Below are positions 28,446 to 37,621 of a DNA stretch of 64,000 bases, one piece after another. Numbering within the stretch: position 1 is the stretch's first letter; every line of letters begins with the position of its first letter. Below the pieces are notes generated by a model that was not told the DNA's origin, made no database searches, and saw nothing but the letters and a program-made list of their open reading frames with translations. The DNA is from a virus. The translations under genes were made by a program, and so were the position numbers. The stretch covers positions 96,706-160,705 of IMG/VR virus record IMGVR_UViG_3300046787_000675. The stretch is one strand, 5' to 3'.

Positions 28446-29457
28446 TATTTGTTACCTTTCTTTTTTTCTTTCTGTTCGCGATACAATGTCATTATTCTGC
28501 TATAATACTCTTGAACTTTTACAGGGTCACTAGTATCTAATTCAGTATTAAACTTACCTTGTACTTTTTTAAGTTTTTTATAATCTAACCAAGGTAACTC
28601 CTCTAATGTATATCCTTTATTTATTTTATCCCATAGATTTAATCTTTTTTGATGGGAGATATTAAACATCGACACACTATCCAACTGAAGTCGCATATAA
28701 TTAGAAAATATCTGACGTTCGATATCATCTATAACAAGAGACTCTCTAATTATGGATTTTTTATATTTTTTTGAAACGGTACTGAAGTCTAAGGCTTTAG
28801 TAGTGTGTGCTCTTATCGCCAGACGAGTCCAGCGTTCTGATAAAAATTTTCGTCGAAGGCACCCTCCGACGCTGCCGCTATAATTGAATGGAATGTTATA
28901 AGAGCCTTAAATACCAGTACCTGTCTTGTTTCGGTTACTCCTCCAAATCTTTTAGCGAATTCAGAGGTAGCTTCTTCCCAGGTAGGGAATTCCTTTATAG
29001 CAGGTAAATTATATGTTTTTTTATCTTGATCCACTTTTATAGCTGTAACACTGTAGAGGGCTTGTATCTTCCGGGAGATAGTCATCGATTCTACATAATT
29101 ACGCTCTTTTACAGTATAGATAAGGCGCATAACTTCTTCTGTTATGGTATCTGTCTGTTCGCGGAAGCTTACTACGAAATTACCGTTAAACAGGGAAATA
29201 TCTTTTTCGTATGGTTTATTTGCCAAAATACATCTTAAATATTCTTTCTGTTCCGGTTCGACTAATTTCGGGGTAGGATTTCTAATATCCCATTGGCATC
29301 TCGGACAGGTGTGTTGCGCCTTTTCCTGAAGGAGTTTAATAGTATCATCCTGTTCTGTCTCAGAACTAGTTTGTTGTTTAACTGGGGTCGGGTCAACTGG
29401 TTTAGTTTTTTCGTCGGCAGCAGGGGGTAAAGACCACCCTTTATGTTCTGTACTCAT
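28445..29457 (-). CDS. Tail assembly chaperone, -1 frameshift product (GT-type, 337 aa)
   Basis: The gene at 28813-29457 ends in TAA, but the -1 frame stays open across its last 30 codons and continues to 28445. If ribosomes slip at 28843-28849 (A AAT TTT), residues 1-205 join a 132-residue extension that begins LSERWTRLAIRAHTTKALDF and ends in a basic KEKKKGNK tail. The extension looks like a real protein (charged helix, no low complexity), and an ATG at 28696 alone gives only a 83-residue piece with no good ribosome site. This is the gpG/gpGT design: the longer form bridges chaperone and tape measure. Confidence 0.75.
28813..29457 (-). CDS. Tail assembly chaperone, short form (G-type, 214 aa)
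   Basis: A C51-x2-C54 pair (HTCPRCQWD) in the N-terminal third suggests a small zinc site. Acidic N-terminus, then a helical, alpha/beta C-terminal part ending GLVWR and TAA at 28815. It lies between the spike gene and the tape measure. Short and long forms would be made at a ratio set by the frameshift. Function is inferred from position and the frameshift cassette. Confidence 0.7.
   Translation of the reverse strand: MSTEHKGWSLPPAADEKTKPVDPTPVKQQTSSETEQDDTIKLLQEKAQHTCPRCQWDIRNPTPKLVEPEQKEYLRCILANKPYEKDISLFNGNFVVSFREQTDTITEEVMRLIYTVKERNYVESMTISRKIQALYSVTAIKVDQDKKTYNLPAIKEFPTWEEATSEFAKRFGGVTETRQVLVFKALITFHSIIAAASEGAFDENFYQNAGLVWR
28817..28849 (-). promoter_or_regulatory. Programmed -1 ribosomal frameshift signal
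   Basis: On the minus strand the slippery heptamer A AAT TTT (28849-28843) fits X-XXY-YYZ in the reading frame of the short form. Eight bases further on CGCTGGACTCGTCTGGCG (28834-28817) can fold into a seven-pair stem (two G-U pairs) with a CUCG tetraloop, the usual type and spacing of a stimulatory structure. Short TTAT/ATAA arms can extend it. Confidence 0.75.
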
Positions 29458-29469
29458 GGTTCTGTTCCT

Positions 29470-32061
29470 TTAACTATTTGTAATGTATTGGTCGAACGAC
29501 TTACTATCCCCTAATCCAGTTCCATCGGCATCTAACGAACGGATTATAGGTGTTTTATCTGCGAATACTTCTGTTCCGGGATAAGCGTAAGTTTTGCCTA
29601 AAATACCGTGCTCTACAGCATTTTCAACCCATGTTTTACCACTGTCTTTAACCATTCTCTGCCAGGCAAGCTCAGTAAAATAAATTTTAGAAACGTCAAT
29701 ATTATACATGGTTGAAGACGAATCCGGGAAACAAAAATCAGTATAGTTATGAGCTTTATCTGTAAACATCCCTTCTTTAACCGCTTTCTTAAATACCGCG
29801 GTAATGGCACTTGCAGCTTTTGTTATATTTTCTTTTGTTTTAGTTATTGTAGGTTTTTGTACAACTACATTTATGCGCTGACTAGTTGCGATAGGATTAG
29901 GGTTACACCCTTGATTAGCCTGTACAGCTTTTTCTGAAAGTATTGACTCTTTACTTGCGATTACACCTGTAGTTTTTATGGATCCGTTTACCTCTACAGA
30001 AGGTACACTTGCGGGAATACTTATAGAGATATTCTCTGTTACTCCGGATGAATTCAAACTAGGTCTTTTTATATTTGATTCCCCTTTTTCTATTCCTATT
30101 ATAGGCGCGGTAAACTGTACTTTTGCTTCTCCTAGTAACATCGCGGTATCTGCACTGGTAAATAAACCGGTAGCTGTACGATAATTACCAAAAGCACCTA
30201 TGCCGGTATGCAATATGTTTAGGTCAGTTGCCAGCATTAATAAATTTGCTTTACCTGCATCTATAGTTATTTCACATTCATTACTTTCTCTCTCTGTACC
30301 TAAACCGTTATCCGAATTAGAGGTCGAATGGCCAGAGATAGAAAAACGCTTCGCGAGATTAACTATACTGGCATCTTTTGCCTTTATATAAATACCTGAT
30401 CCTTTTGTATTACCATTTTTTAAATCTTTTTCAGAGGCATCGTTTATAGTGTTTTTATCTGCTTTGTTCTCTATAACCATGGCACCTTTACCGCTATTAC
30501 CGGACAGTAAATTCATAAAGGTATCTGCTTTGATATTTACTCCACCTTTATTCGCGACGAATTCTATATTCTCCCCTACTTTGTGGATCTCGTTACGCGG
30601 GATAATAGATATTAAATCTCTACCTGCCTGGAACTTTATGTCCAGCGGTGCCGAGAATATTAATGTCCCTTTATCCATGTTTATACCTGCTCCGAAACCA
30701 TCACCGATATGTAGACCTCCGTCGTCTTGCATAATAAAGGACGAGGAGTTTTTAAATAGACGAACAAACCTACCGGACTCTACTTCGATAGGATCTGTTA
30801 ACAAGTCAGGTAATTTATCGAGTGAGTATTCCGGTTCTGTTCTGTCCAGAGGGGGAAGAGACATATCCTGAGTAGAAGCTATTTCTTTTTCTCCTTTAGG
30901 CGGAATTACCCATATGCTTCCTTCCTGACGGAGTCCAGACCAGAAATACTTCTCCTCTTCAAATGTTTTTATCTTATCTTTTAATAGGGATTGAACAGCA
31001 TAATATTCTTCGACAGAAGCTAAACCTAACTCTTTTACTTTAGCTTCTACATCCGTCATGCCTTTGTAAGGGTCTTCTTCCGGTTCCGTATCCTCAGGAT
31101 ATAATGACCCGGTATCTGCTGTTTGCTGCGGAACGCGTATAGCCCCTGTTTTATACAAGGCTATCTCTTTAGCTGCTTCTATGCGATATATGCCGTCCCC
31201 TTTATTAAGAACACGTGTCAGCCCTAGTAGTTCATCGTCATAGGTATAAATCTTTTTGTCGCTTTTCTTAGGGGTCTGTGTAAATGTCATTTCCCCTTGA
31301 ACGGCTCCTCCTTTAAGAGAGCAATAACGCGATAGAGACCGTTGTTTCTCATCCTGTAGTTCGAATTTACCGTCTACCTCTTTTACAGTGTCACCTTCTT
31401 TACCTCCTAAACCTTCATAAGTAGTATAGGCGTGTTGTTCTATGCTTAACCCATAGACTCCTTCTTTGTAGGTGTGTTTAAAATAAAAAAGTGTATCTTC
31501 AATTAATGCGTCTGCCGTAATCTCCGCTGTCTTATCAATACCATGGAATTGAATACAGCAGTCCGGACTGGCACCTATACGGGTTAAAAATAAGGCAATC
31601 TGTATAATGCCGCCAAGTGCATTACTTTTAGTCCAGTCTCCTGGAAGCGAGTCTAATAGTTTGTTGAACGATCTATCTTGTCTGGAAGTAGGGGCGAAGT
31701 CTTTATCAGCAATTGTATCATATACAATTGTATTGTTGTAGTCGCCGAGATGTTCGGAGAATTGTTGGGGGAAGTAATTAGTATTAAATGCTTTAGGAAA
31801 TACACTAATTGCATCTATAATGATATATGGAGATACCAGGGAGAAGACATGTTGTTGTCCTTTTTCAGGGACAATAACTATTACTGTTGTGCCGGGTAAA
31901 TAACTACTGCCACCACCAGTAGTGCCAAGTCTATCCCCCCCTTGATCAGACGCAGTAGCAACTACGCGTCCGACTCCGGGGATAAAGACATGATAGGAAT
32001 TTAGATATGGCGTGGCAGTAATAACTCTGCCAAGATGTAAATGGAAGCCTGCATCTATCAC
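29470..32061 (-). CDS. Baseplate spike with N-terminal OB-fold (gp5/gpV-like)
   Basis: 863 residues. The first about 110 residues (INAGFHLHLGRV-like start, YHVFIPGVGRVVATASDQGG, GTTVIVIVPEKGQQHVFSLV) match the OB-fold collar found at the base of phage spikes. The middle is beta-rich with repeated hydrophobic strands (GDLISIIPRNEIHKVGENI, KGGVNIKADTFMNLLSG) as in a beta-helix spike. The C-terminal about 100 residues form a separate alpha/beta domain. Not obviously a lysozyme. It is 12 bases upstream of the chaperone gene. Confidence 0.65.
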   Translation of the reverse strand: MIDAGFHLHLGRVITATPYLNSYHVFIPGVGRVVATASDQGGDRLGTTGGGSSYLPGTTVIVIVPEKGQQHVFSLVSPYIIIDAISVFPKAFNTNYFPQQFSEHLGDYNNTIVYDTIADKDFAPTSRQDRSFNKLLDSLPGDWTKSNALGGIIQIALFLTRIGASPDCCIQFHGIDKTAEITADALIEDTLFYFKHTYKEGVYGLSIEQHAYTTYEGLGGKEGDTVKEVDGKFELQDEKQRSLSRYCSLKGGAVQGEMTFTQTPKKSDKKIYTYDDELLGLTRVLNKGDGIYRIEAAKEIALYKTGAIRVPQQTADTGSLYPEDTEPEEDPYKGMTDVEAKVKELGLASVEEYYAVQSLLKDKIKTFEEEKYFWSGLRQEGSIWVIPPKGEKEIASTQDMSLPPLDRTEPEYSLDKLPDLLTDPIEVESGRFVRLFKNSSSFIMQDDGGLHIGDGFGAGINMDKGTLIFSAPLDIKFQAGRDLISIIPRNEIHKVGENIEFVANKGGVNIKADTFMNLLSGNSGKGAMVIENKADKNTINDASEKDLKNGNTKGSGIYIKAKDASIVNLAKRFSISGHSTSNSDNGLGTERESNECEITIDAGKANLLMLATDLNILHTGIGAFGNYRTATGLFTSADTAMLLGEAKVQFTAPIIGIEKGESNIKRPSLNSSGVTENISISIPASVPSVEVNGSIKTTGVIASKESILSEKAVQANQGCNPNPIATSQRINVVVQKPTITKTKENITKAASAITAVFKKAVKEGMFTDKAHNYTDFCFPDSSSTMYNIDVSKIYFTELAWQRMVKDSGKTWVENAVEHGILGKTYAYPGTEVFADKTPIIRSLDADGTGLGDSKSFDQYITNS

Positions 32062-32082
32062 GCCATATCCTCATTTTTTTTG

Positions 32083-32544
32083 TTAGGATACATTTAGTCC
32101 GAGGAAAGTAAAGCCCATACCTGCATTAATTACAGTTAGACCTTGTTGTTCCTGGACAGCTATTTGAATACTACTCAAGAGTACACCACTACAGTGAAAC
32201 TCCACACGTTCTTGTGTTTCATCACAGCTATTAGGAATACCTACAGGTACAACCTTCATATTATTCTTCTCTACGCTACAAGCTTTAGCATATTTGTCTA
32301 AGAATTTTTTAATACCTTTAGAAGGGCCTATAATAGCTCCCAAGGTACCTTGTCCTTGACCTTCACCTGCAATTAAATATCGTTTATCGTTATTTAATGC
32401 CGAGAACTTTTGAATAGTACGTGTGTACTGTAGTTGTACACTAGTTAGTACCAGATCGTCAGCTTCACCTATATTAATAACAGCTCCGTTAACACTCCAG
32501 GCACCGCCTACACTTGTGTCTACTCCGAAAATATCAGCAGCCAT
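32083..32544 (-). CDS. Tail tube protein
   Basis: 153 residues with the tube-type beta-barrel pattern: NIGEADDLVLTSVQLQYTRT, FHCSGVLLSSIQIAVQEQQG and a C-terminal NAGMGFTFLGLNVS strand. It follows the sheath gene by 12 bases, the usual myovirus order sheath-tube. It forms the inner tube through which DNA passes. Confidence 0.85.
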   Translation of the reverse strand: MAADIFGVDTSVGGAWSVNGAVINIGEADDLVLTSVQLQYTRTIQKFSALNNDKRYLIAGEGQGQGTLGAIIGPSKGIKKFLDKYAKACSVEKNNMKVVPVGIPNSCDETQERVEFHCSGVLLSSIQIAVQEQQGLTVINAGMGFTFLGLNVS

Positions 32545-32556
32545 AATTTATTCTCC

Positions 32557-35253
32557 TTATGCTGTTACATTTAAGATTATATCCATCTGATTCAGAGGTA
32601 ATGGTACCACTGGAATCAAGTGAATAGTAACGGTATCCCTGAGAACTGGATGGCGTTCTATTTTTTCGATCGTCAGATCTAGTAATTGAGGGCCAATGTT
32701 TGCAGGATAACTTCTACTCTGGATGGATGTTGTGGTATCTGTAATACGTAGGTTAATTAGTTTTAAACTACTTGGACTAATATTACTTTGACCCAACAAA
32801 TCTCTTGTATTATTGTAATAATCTCTACTGATATGGTCGATATTCGTAGTTACAGAATCTTCTCTGGCAAGAATGTCGTCCGGGTTATTTTCAGTAGTTA
32901 ATTGATGACGGGTATACACTCTGCCTGTATTGTCTTTAACAACAATCCAGGTACCGCCTGACGCCATTACATTCAAATCAGTTTTACCTAATTTAAGTAC
33001 AGGCGACAAGTAAGCTGTAGGTATAGCTACTTCTGTCATCGGAGCATGAGGAGCTAAACCGGATCTTTGTCCTGCAAGAGCAGCACAGAGATAGAATAAC
33101 TCTTTAGGATTACCGTCTCCATCGATGTAGTTATCTGCCCAAATACAACGTACACGTCTTGTGGCGTATGATCCAGAATGAGTACCGACAGCAGCTGCAT
33201 ATTGTGCGTTAGTTAGACTTCTCCAGATCTCGATTTTAACTGCAACAGAGATAGGAGCATCAAGTGGAGTAAGGAGGAGTAATTCGTCCTCGGAAACAGC
33301 ATCAACAATGAACTCGTCATATGTTACTGTATCGCCGCTATCGTCGAAGTTGATACGAAGGATATCTCCTGGTAAAACTCCGTTAGTTGCGAATAATGAT
33401 CCAACAGAAACTACTTTCTTAGCTCCGTTAGCCGGGACATCTTCTACAGTAGCTACAATATCGTCGTCGTTACCTTGTGCAGTATAGACACCGATGACTT
33501 GGCTTGTGTTATTAGCTAACCAAGCAATTCGCCATTGATTGTTTAACTCGTTAGAACGAGATAATACATGCGCAACGCACAGATTTTTAATGTCTGCGTC
33601 GTTAGTTAATGGAACAATACTGTATACGATATTATTTTCTGTCAATACGTCGAGAGCTCGCGTATAGCCTTCTAAGTCATCCGATTCAACATTGATAGCA
33701 TATACCGGAACACCTTGAGCCAGAGATACTGCTTCGAAAGCGCCTTGCGCTAATGGATTCGATGGAGATACAGGTCCAAGGAGTGTATCAACATCTTCAG
33801 GGAAAGCTACAGACATCAGATTATTTGCTGATACTGTATTATGTTCTCTGTAGTCGGCATATAATACCCCTTCATGTACTTCAAGCGCCTGTAAGGTACC
33901 GAGAAGCTCATGTTGCTTGACTGCATTAGTATAAACAGTAATGTTACTTTGTGTTAGGCTATACGATGTTTCATCGAGCTCAACAGTAGTTATAACAAAC
34001 AAAGTTACGGTAATAGCATCTGTATCCAGGGCAGGAATTTTATCGCGTAGAACAGCTGTGTGGATTTCTCCTACTGAGGCTGTAGCGACGTCGAAAACAA
34101 TAATGTCTCCGGTATTCCATTGTGTAGTATCGAACAGAGATAGCTCCATACCTTTATTACCGATCGCATAATCTACTTGAGCAACAGTAAAGTCAGCTGC
34201 AAGGGCGTTGATCGACCCAGTAGAGTCTGCACCGTTATTAGTACGATAAGTGAAGATAAGGTCATCTGTACCGAGCGTTCCGCCTTTTGTACAGGTGATG
34301 ATATACTGAGTATTTTTTTTACCGGTATATGGACCCGTTATATTGACTTCTGCTGCATTAGTTTCATCTACCTGTGCGTATGTTTGGGAGATACTGACTC
34401 TCCATGTATCTTCAACATTTAAAGCACCGGAGCCGGCATCTTCAATCTGGAGTAATGCACCTCTGCTACCTAACGGTATTTCGTAACGGGTGTTAGGAAC
34501 ATCGTAGTTAGAAGCTGACAAGACAACAGTTTGTGTTTCTTCTCCGCCGTCGGAACTTATTTTCAGGGTTGTACCGTCTAGATTACCTGCTCCGCTACCT
34601 ACAGCAGCAACAGTAACACGGACACTGTATACATCGAGTGGGTAGCCGTCTTCCAGACCGTCATATGCAGATACATCGTAGCTGGTAGTGAATCTAGCCG
34701 GAGGAGCTGTAAGTTCTGTAGATCCGCTCGCGGTATCTCCGAAACCTTCTACCCTTGTTATATCCGGATCAGTTGTTCCTGGAACAGTATCCGCGATTAA
34801 AGCGGTAATAGCTGTTTTTACTTCATGTGCACCACTACCGTCTGTCCAGTTAAGAACAGCTACGTCGCCGACTTTTACATCGCGAGTACCAAGATCAAGA
34901 TCTCTGTCTGCAGCAGCATTAGATGCGATAACTTCATCGAATACAAGTTGGTTACTTTCGTCAGCAGCCAAAGCCGCAGGTGTACCTGTAACGAAATATT
35001 TCAATAAGCAGTTTTCTGCGATTATTTTAGCAGTAGATGTGTCAATTACTCCGCCCGCCACGTGGTTAGGCCAAGCATAGATATTAACATTATCTCTATC
35101 ATGATCTGCAATCTTAGATTTCTCGCTTGCTACATCATAACGATGTAGTGCAAACTGCGGACCAATGATCACTGCATACAAAGCTTCTGCTTCACTAACA
35201 GTTAAATTTGCGAGATTTTGAAAAACTCGCAAGCGTGGTTCTCTGTAAGCCAT
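32557..35253 (-). CDS. Tail sheath protein, unusually long (898 aa)
   Basis: The C-terminal part (VATVED ... IEIWRSLTNAQYAAAVG ... TGRVYTRHQLTTENNPDDIL ... IDHISRDYYNNTRDLLGQ) carries the classic sheath C-terminal domain, with SYPANIGPQLLDLTIEKIER and IHLIPVVPLPLNQMDIIL at the end. Most sheaths are roughly 400-700 residues; here residues about 60-380 appear to hold extra beta-sandwich insertions (SYDVSAYDGLEDGYPLDVYS, YTGKKNTQYIITCTKGG), likely exposed on the tail surface. It drives contraction. The identification is strong; the insert function is unknown. Confidence 0.9.
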   Translation of the reverse strand: MAYREPRLRVFQNLANLTVSEAEALYAVIIGPQFALHRYDVASEKSKIADHDRDNVNIYAWPNHVAGGVIDTSTAKIIAENCLLKYFVTGTPAALAADESNQLVFDEVIASNAAADRDLDLGTRDVKVGDVAVLNWTDGSGAHEVKTAITALIADTVPGTTDPDITRVEGFGDTASGSTELTAPPARFTTSYDVSAYDGLEDGYPLDVYSVRVTVAAVGSGAGNLDGTTLKISSDGGEETQTVVLSASNYDVPNTRYEIPLGSRGALLQIEDAGSGALNVEDTWRVSISQTYAQVDETNAAEVNITGPYTGKKNTQYIITCTKGGTLGTDDLIFTYRTNNGADSTGSINALAADFTVAQVDYAIGNKGMELSLFDTTQWNTGDIIVFDVATASVGEIHTAVLRDKIPALDTDAITVTLFVITTVELDETSYSLTQSNITVYTNAVKQHELLGTLQALEVHEGVLYADYREHNTVSANNLMSVAFPEDVDTLLGPVSPSNPLAQGAFEAVSLAQGVPVYAINVESDDLEGYTRALDVLTENNIVYSIVPLTNDADIKNLCVAHVLSRSNELNNQWRIAWLANNTSQVIGVYTAQGNDDDIVATVEDVPANGAKKVVSVGSLFATNGVLPGDILRINFDDSGDTVTYDEFIVDAVSEDELLLLTPLDAPISVAVKIEIWRSLTNAQYAAAVGTHSGSYATRRVRCIWADNYIDGDGNPKELFYLCAALAGQRSGLAPHAPMTEVAIPTAYLSPVLKLGKTDLNVMASGGTWIVVKDNTGRVYTRHQLTTENNPDDILAREDSVTTNIDHISRDYYNNTRDLLGQSNISPSSLKLINLRITDTTTSIQSRSYPANIGPQLLDLTIEKIERHPVLRDTVTIHLIPVVPLPLNQMDIILNVTA

Positions 35254-35268
35254 TTTATTTTACCTCAT

Positions 35269-35955
35269 TTATTTACAAAAATCATATAGCATTTGTGTAC
35301 GTTTTATAAATGGAGCTTCATTCCTAATCTCCCATAAATAAACATACATCCATTCTATCTGGACAACGGTGTAAAAGCCGGTTTGTGCCTCTGCTTCTTC
35401 ATCCATCTCCTTTACTTCGGACAAGCTTGTAACTCTGAACTTACCTAACTTCGCATCATCTTGTATGATGCTTGAGTAATGTAACATTCTCATCATTACT
35501 TCCTGTCCAAGACTTTCTGCTGCGGCTCCCGTATCGGCTTTACATATTAGGGAATGTGACCCTCTTACCAGCACATTATGTCTTTCACCGTTTTTAGCAG
35601 TTGTTAATATAATGTTTCTTAAAGTCTGTTCGTTGAGATTTATTGGACCTCTTTTTACATAAATAGCAGGAGTCCGTTGAATGCTCTCTACATTTGTACT
35701 ATAACTGCTACCTATCCAAATGCTAGTTGTTCCTTGTTCGTTAGCGCATGGTTCTGTACAATTACTAGATGGACTGGAGCATAATTGTCTTAATAATGGG
35801 TCGTGTATATTGCGATAGTCGTGGAAATGATACTCTAATAATCTCTGAATGTATCCTTGCATAACTAAAGCTATAGGGCTTGTAGTTGTAATAGCGCTAC
35901 ATCCTTCAATAGCTTCCTGGGGCTCTCCCCATTCCGGTTCTGTATATACAGGCAT
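35269..35955 (-). CDS. Neck/tail completion protein, 228 aa
   Basis: Located just before the sheath gene, where the tail terminator or neck protein normally lies. Alpha/beta protein with RVTSLSEVKEMDEEAEAQTG and a C-terminal VVQIEWMYVYLWEIRNEAPF strand. A Cys-rich patch (QLCSSPSSNCTEPCANEQ) near residue 60. Assignment by position; no firm motif. Confidence 0.55.
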   Translation of the reverse strand: MPVYTEPEWGEPQEAIEGCSAITTTSPIALVMQGYIQRLLEYHFHDYRNIHDPLLRQLCSSPSSNCTEPCANEQGTTSIWIGSSYSTNVESIQRTPAIYVKRGPINLNEQTLRNIILTTAKNGERHNVLVRGSHSLICKADTGAAAESLGQEVMMRMLHYSSIIQDDAKLGKFRVTSLSEVKEMDEEAEAQTGFYTVVQIEWMYVYLWEIRNEAPFIKRTQMLYDFCK

Positions 35956-37578
35956 CTATACTCTCTTTTGTTTAAATGCTTCTTCGATTACATTTCTTAT
36001 TTCTTTTTGTGTCGAGGCTATTTTCTGAATACCCTCTATCTCTAATATACGATCTTCCAAGTCATTTATAGACATGCTTCTCGCTTCTTTTTGTATTTCA
36101 CAGAGAAGTAAATCGCTGTAATTGTTTTCGGCTGCTTTTTTCTGCATAAGGGCTCCAAGCCCGGCCCCGGCAGCTCCGCCGAGAATAGTAGACAGAATAG
36201 ATTTTACTTTATGTTTACTTTCTTCTTCTTTATTTTCCGGTTTCTTGGATAATAACCGATGGAGTAAATATCCGATACCTGCTCCTCCTGCACCTCCGAT
36301 TACAGCTTTTCCGCCTCTAGACCCGACAAAATTACTAAGTTTATCTTTTATTTTAGCAGTATCTGTTTTCGGGGAATTATCTACAGGGGCATTACCCTCA
36401 GAAGAACTACCTCCTACAGCAGGTTTATCTGTTTTCGGGGCTTCTACATTTTTAACTATTGCCGGTTTAACATCTACATTATTTCGAGTAGTTTTATCTA
36501 TTGCATCTACTACTTTATCTACTTGTTCGGATCCTTTATTAACTACGTAAGGTACAGTGACAGGAGAAGTTAAAAGTGTTGCGGAAGTTACAGGACGCTT
36601 AAGAGCAAATTCTTGAGCCGTATTTTTAATACCTTTATCCAGTAATTTCTCTATAGGAGAGGCATTTTCAATCCTATCTTTAATAATTGACCTTATGTCT
36701 TTGTCTGTTATGGTCGTGTTGTTGAATTCGATAGAAGGAGTACCTTTAGTTGGATCATGGGGAATATTTCTAAGAGATATATCCCCATTTCTATATAGCT
36801 CCCTGTTTATAATATTTTCTATTTGAGGAAGTTTAGTATTCCCTTTTTTACCTTGTTGTATATCTAATAGATTCTGATTCTTTAATTTATTATATGTCTC
36901 TAATACAACAGGCGGAACATTATATACACTAGGAGATGGATTAGGGCTATTTACAGCTTTATGTAGATCTAAAACCTGTTTGTAGGTTTCGTTAGTAAGA
37001 TCCTGGACTGTTTTATCTTTGTTTTTAACACTCTGTGTGGTTTCTTCTGTAAATCTAAAGGATGGATCATCTAGCTTATATTGTTTAGATTTTATCGTTC
37101 CTTTCCCCGTATCCACGAAATCTTTTATTACTTTATCATAGACATCTGTAGAGTTTATATCGCCTAAATTATTTCGTCTAATATCTATAATCTGATCTTC
37201 TAATTTATTTAACTCACCATCTCTTCCACCAGGATGTGCTAACGGTTTAATATATTTATTTCGTTTAGCAAGATTACCCAGTAGAAATCCTAACGCACCG
37301 CCGGCACCTGTTCCCATATAGCTGTCTGTAGTAGCGTCACCTAAAATAGCTCCGCCGGTTGCCCCGGCAACACCAGGCAAATGTTTACGTGCTCGTCTAT
37401 TTAGAAATGTTAAACCACTTAATGCTCCTAAAACTGCGGAAGGATAACTGTCTGTAAGTGTGTAGGTACCAGCTCCTAGTGTACCAGCTCCTAGTGTACC
37501 AACTAATGTTTTATTAAATGCTTCGTTTCCTCCTGCTTCTTTATCTATAGAAAACGAACACGTATTCGTATTTGACAT
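35956..37578 (-). CDS. Glycine-zipper virion protein with K-x-A motifs, 540 aa
   Basis: It has two Gly/Ala-rich hydrophobic regions of small-residue zippers (TLGAGTLGAGTYTL ... GVAGATGGAILGDATTDSYM ... GTGAGGALGFLLGNLAKR near residues 28-110; VIGGAGGAGIGYLLHRLLSK and TILGGAAGAGLGALMQKKAA near 420-480) and a polar helical middle. Four hydrophobic-x-K-x-A motifs (IDKEA, MQKKA, IQKEA, IQKIA) place it with the head proteins. Glycine zippers of this type can insert into membranes, so it may be an internal protein ejected with the DNA. That role is inferred. Confidence 0.6.
   Translation of the reverse strand: MSNTNTCSFSIDKEAGGNEAFNKTLVGTLGAGTLGAGTYTLTDSYPSAVLGALSGLTFLNRRARKHLPGVAGATGGAILGDATTDSYMGTGAGGALGFLLGNLAKRNKYIKPLAHPGGRDGELNKLEDQIIDIRRNNLGDINSTDVYDKVIKDFVDTGKGTIKSKQYKLDDPSFRFTEETTQSVKNKDKTVQDLTNETYKQVLDLHKAVNSPNPSPSVYNVPPVVLETYNKLKNQNLLDIQQGKKGNTKLPQIENIINRELYRNGDISLRNIPHDPTKGTPSIEFNNTTITDKDIRSIIKDRIENASPIEKLLDKGIKNTAQEFALKRPVTSATLLTSPVTVPYVVNKGSEQVDKVVDAIDKTTRNNVDVKPAIVKNVEAPKTDKPAVGGSSSEGNAPVDNSPKTDTAKIKDKLSNFVGSRGGKAVIGGAGGAGIGYLLHRLLSKKPENKEEESKHKVKSILSTILGGAAGAGLGALMQKKAAENNYSDLLLCEIQKEARSMSINDLEDRILEIEGIQKIASTQKEIRNVIEEAFKQKRV
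37466..37505 (-). repeat. 15-bp tandem repeat in glycine-zipper gene
   Basis: The unit GTACCAGCTCCTAGT (plus-strand sequence) occurs twice in a row (37466-37480 and 37481-37495) followed by a partial third copy. It encodes the repeated L-G-A-G-T steps of the N-terminal glycine zipper, so the zipper has grown by in-frame duplication. Confidence 0.75.
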
Positions 37579-37599
37579 AAAAATCTCCGTTTATTTTTT

Positions 37600-37611
37600 C
37601 TTTTTATACTT
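37600..37611 (-). promoter_or_regulatory. Candidate late-promoter element AAGTATAAAAAG
   Basis: In the 43-base gap before the glycine-zipper gene the minus strand reads ATTAAAGTATAAAAAG, sharing AGTATAAAA with the elements at 3594 and 7641. It is followed by ACGGAG, a ribosome site, ahead of the ATG at 37578. Confidence 0.3.
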
Positions 37612-37621
37612 TAATACTGAT

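Noticed and set aside
28445-28696. 83-codon frame as an independent gene from ATG 28696
   Set aside because: No good ribosome site, and the frame continues upstream into a credible protein that joins the 214-residue chaperone through a -1 slip.
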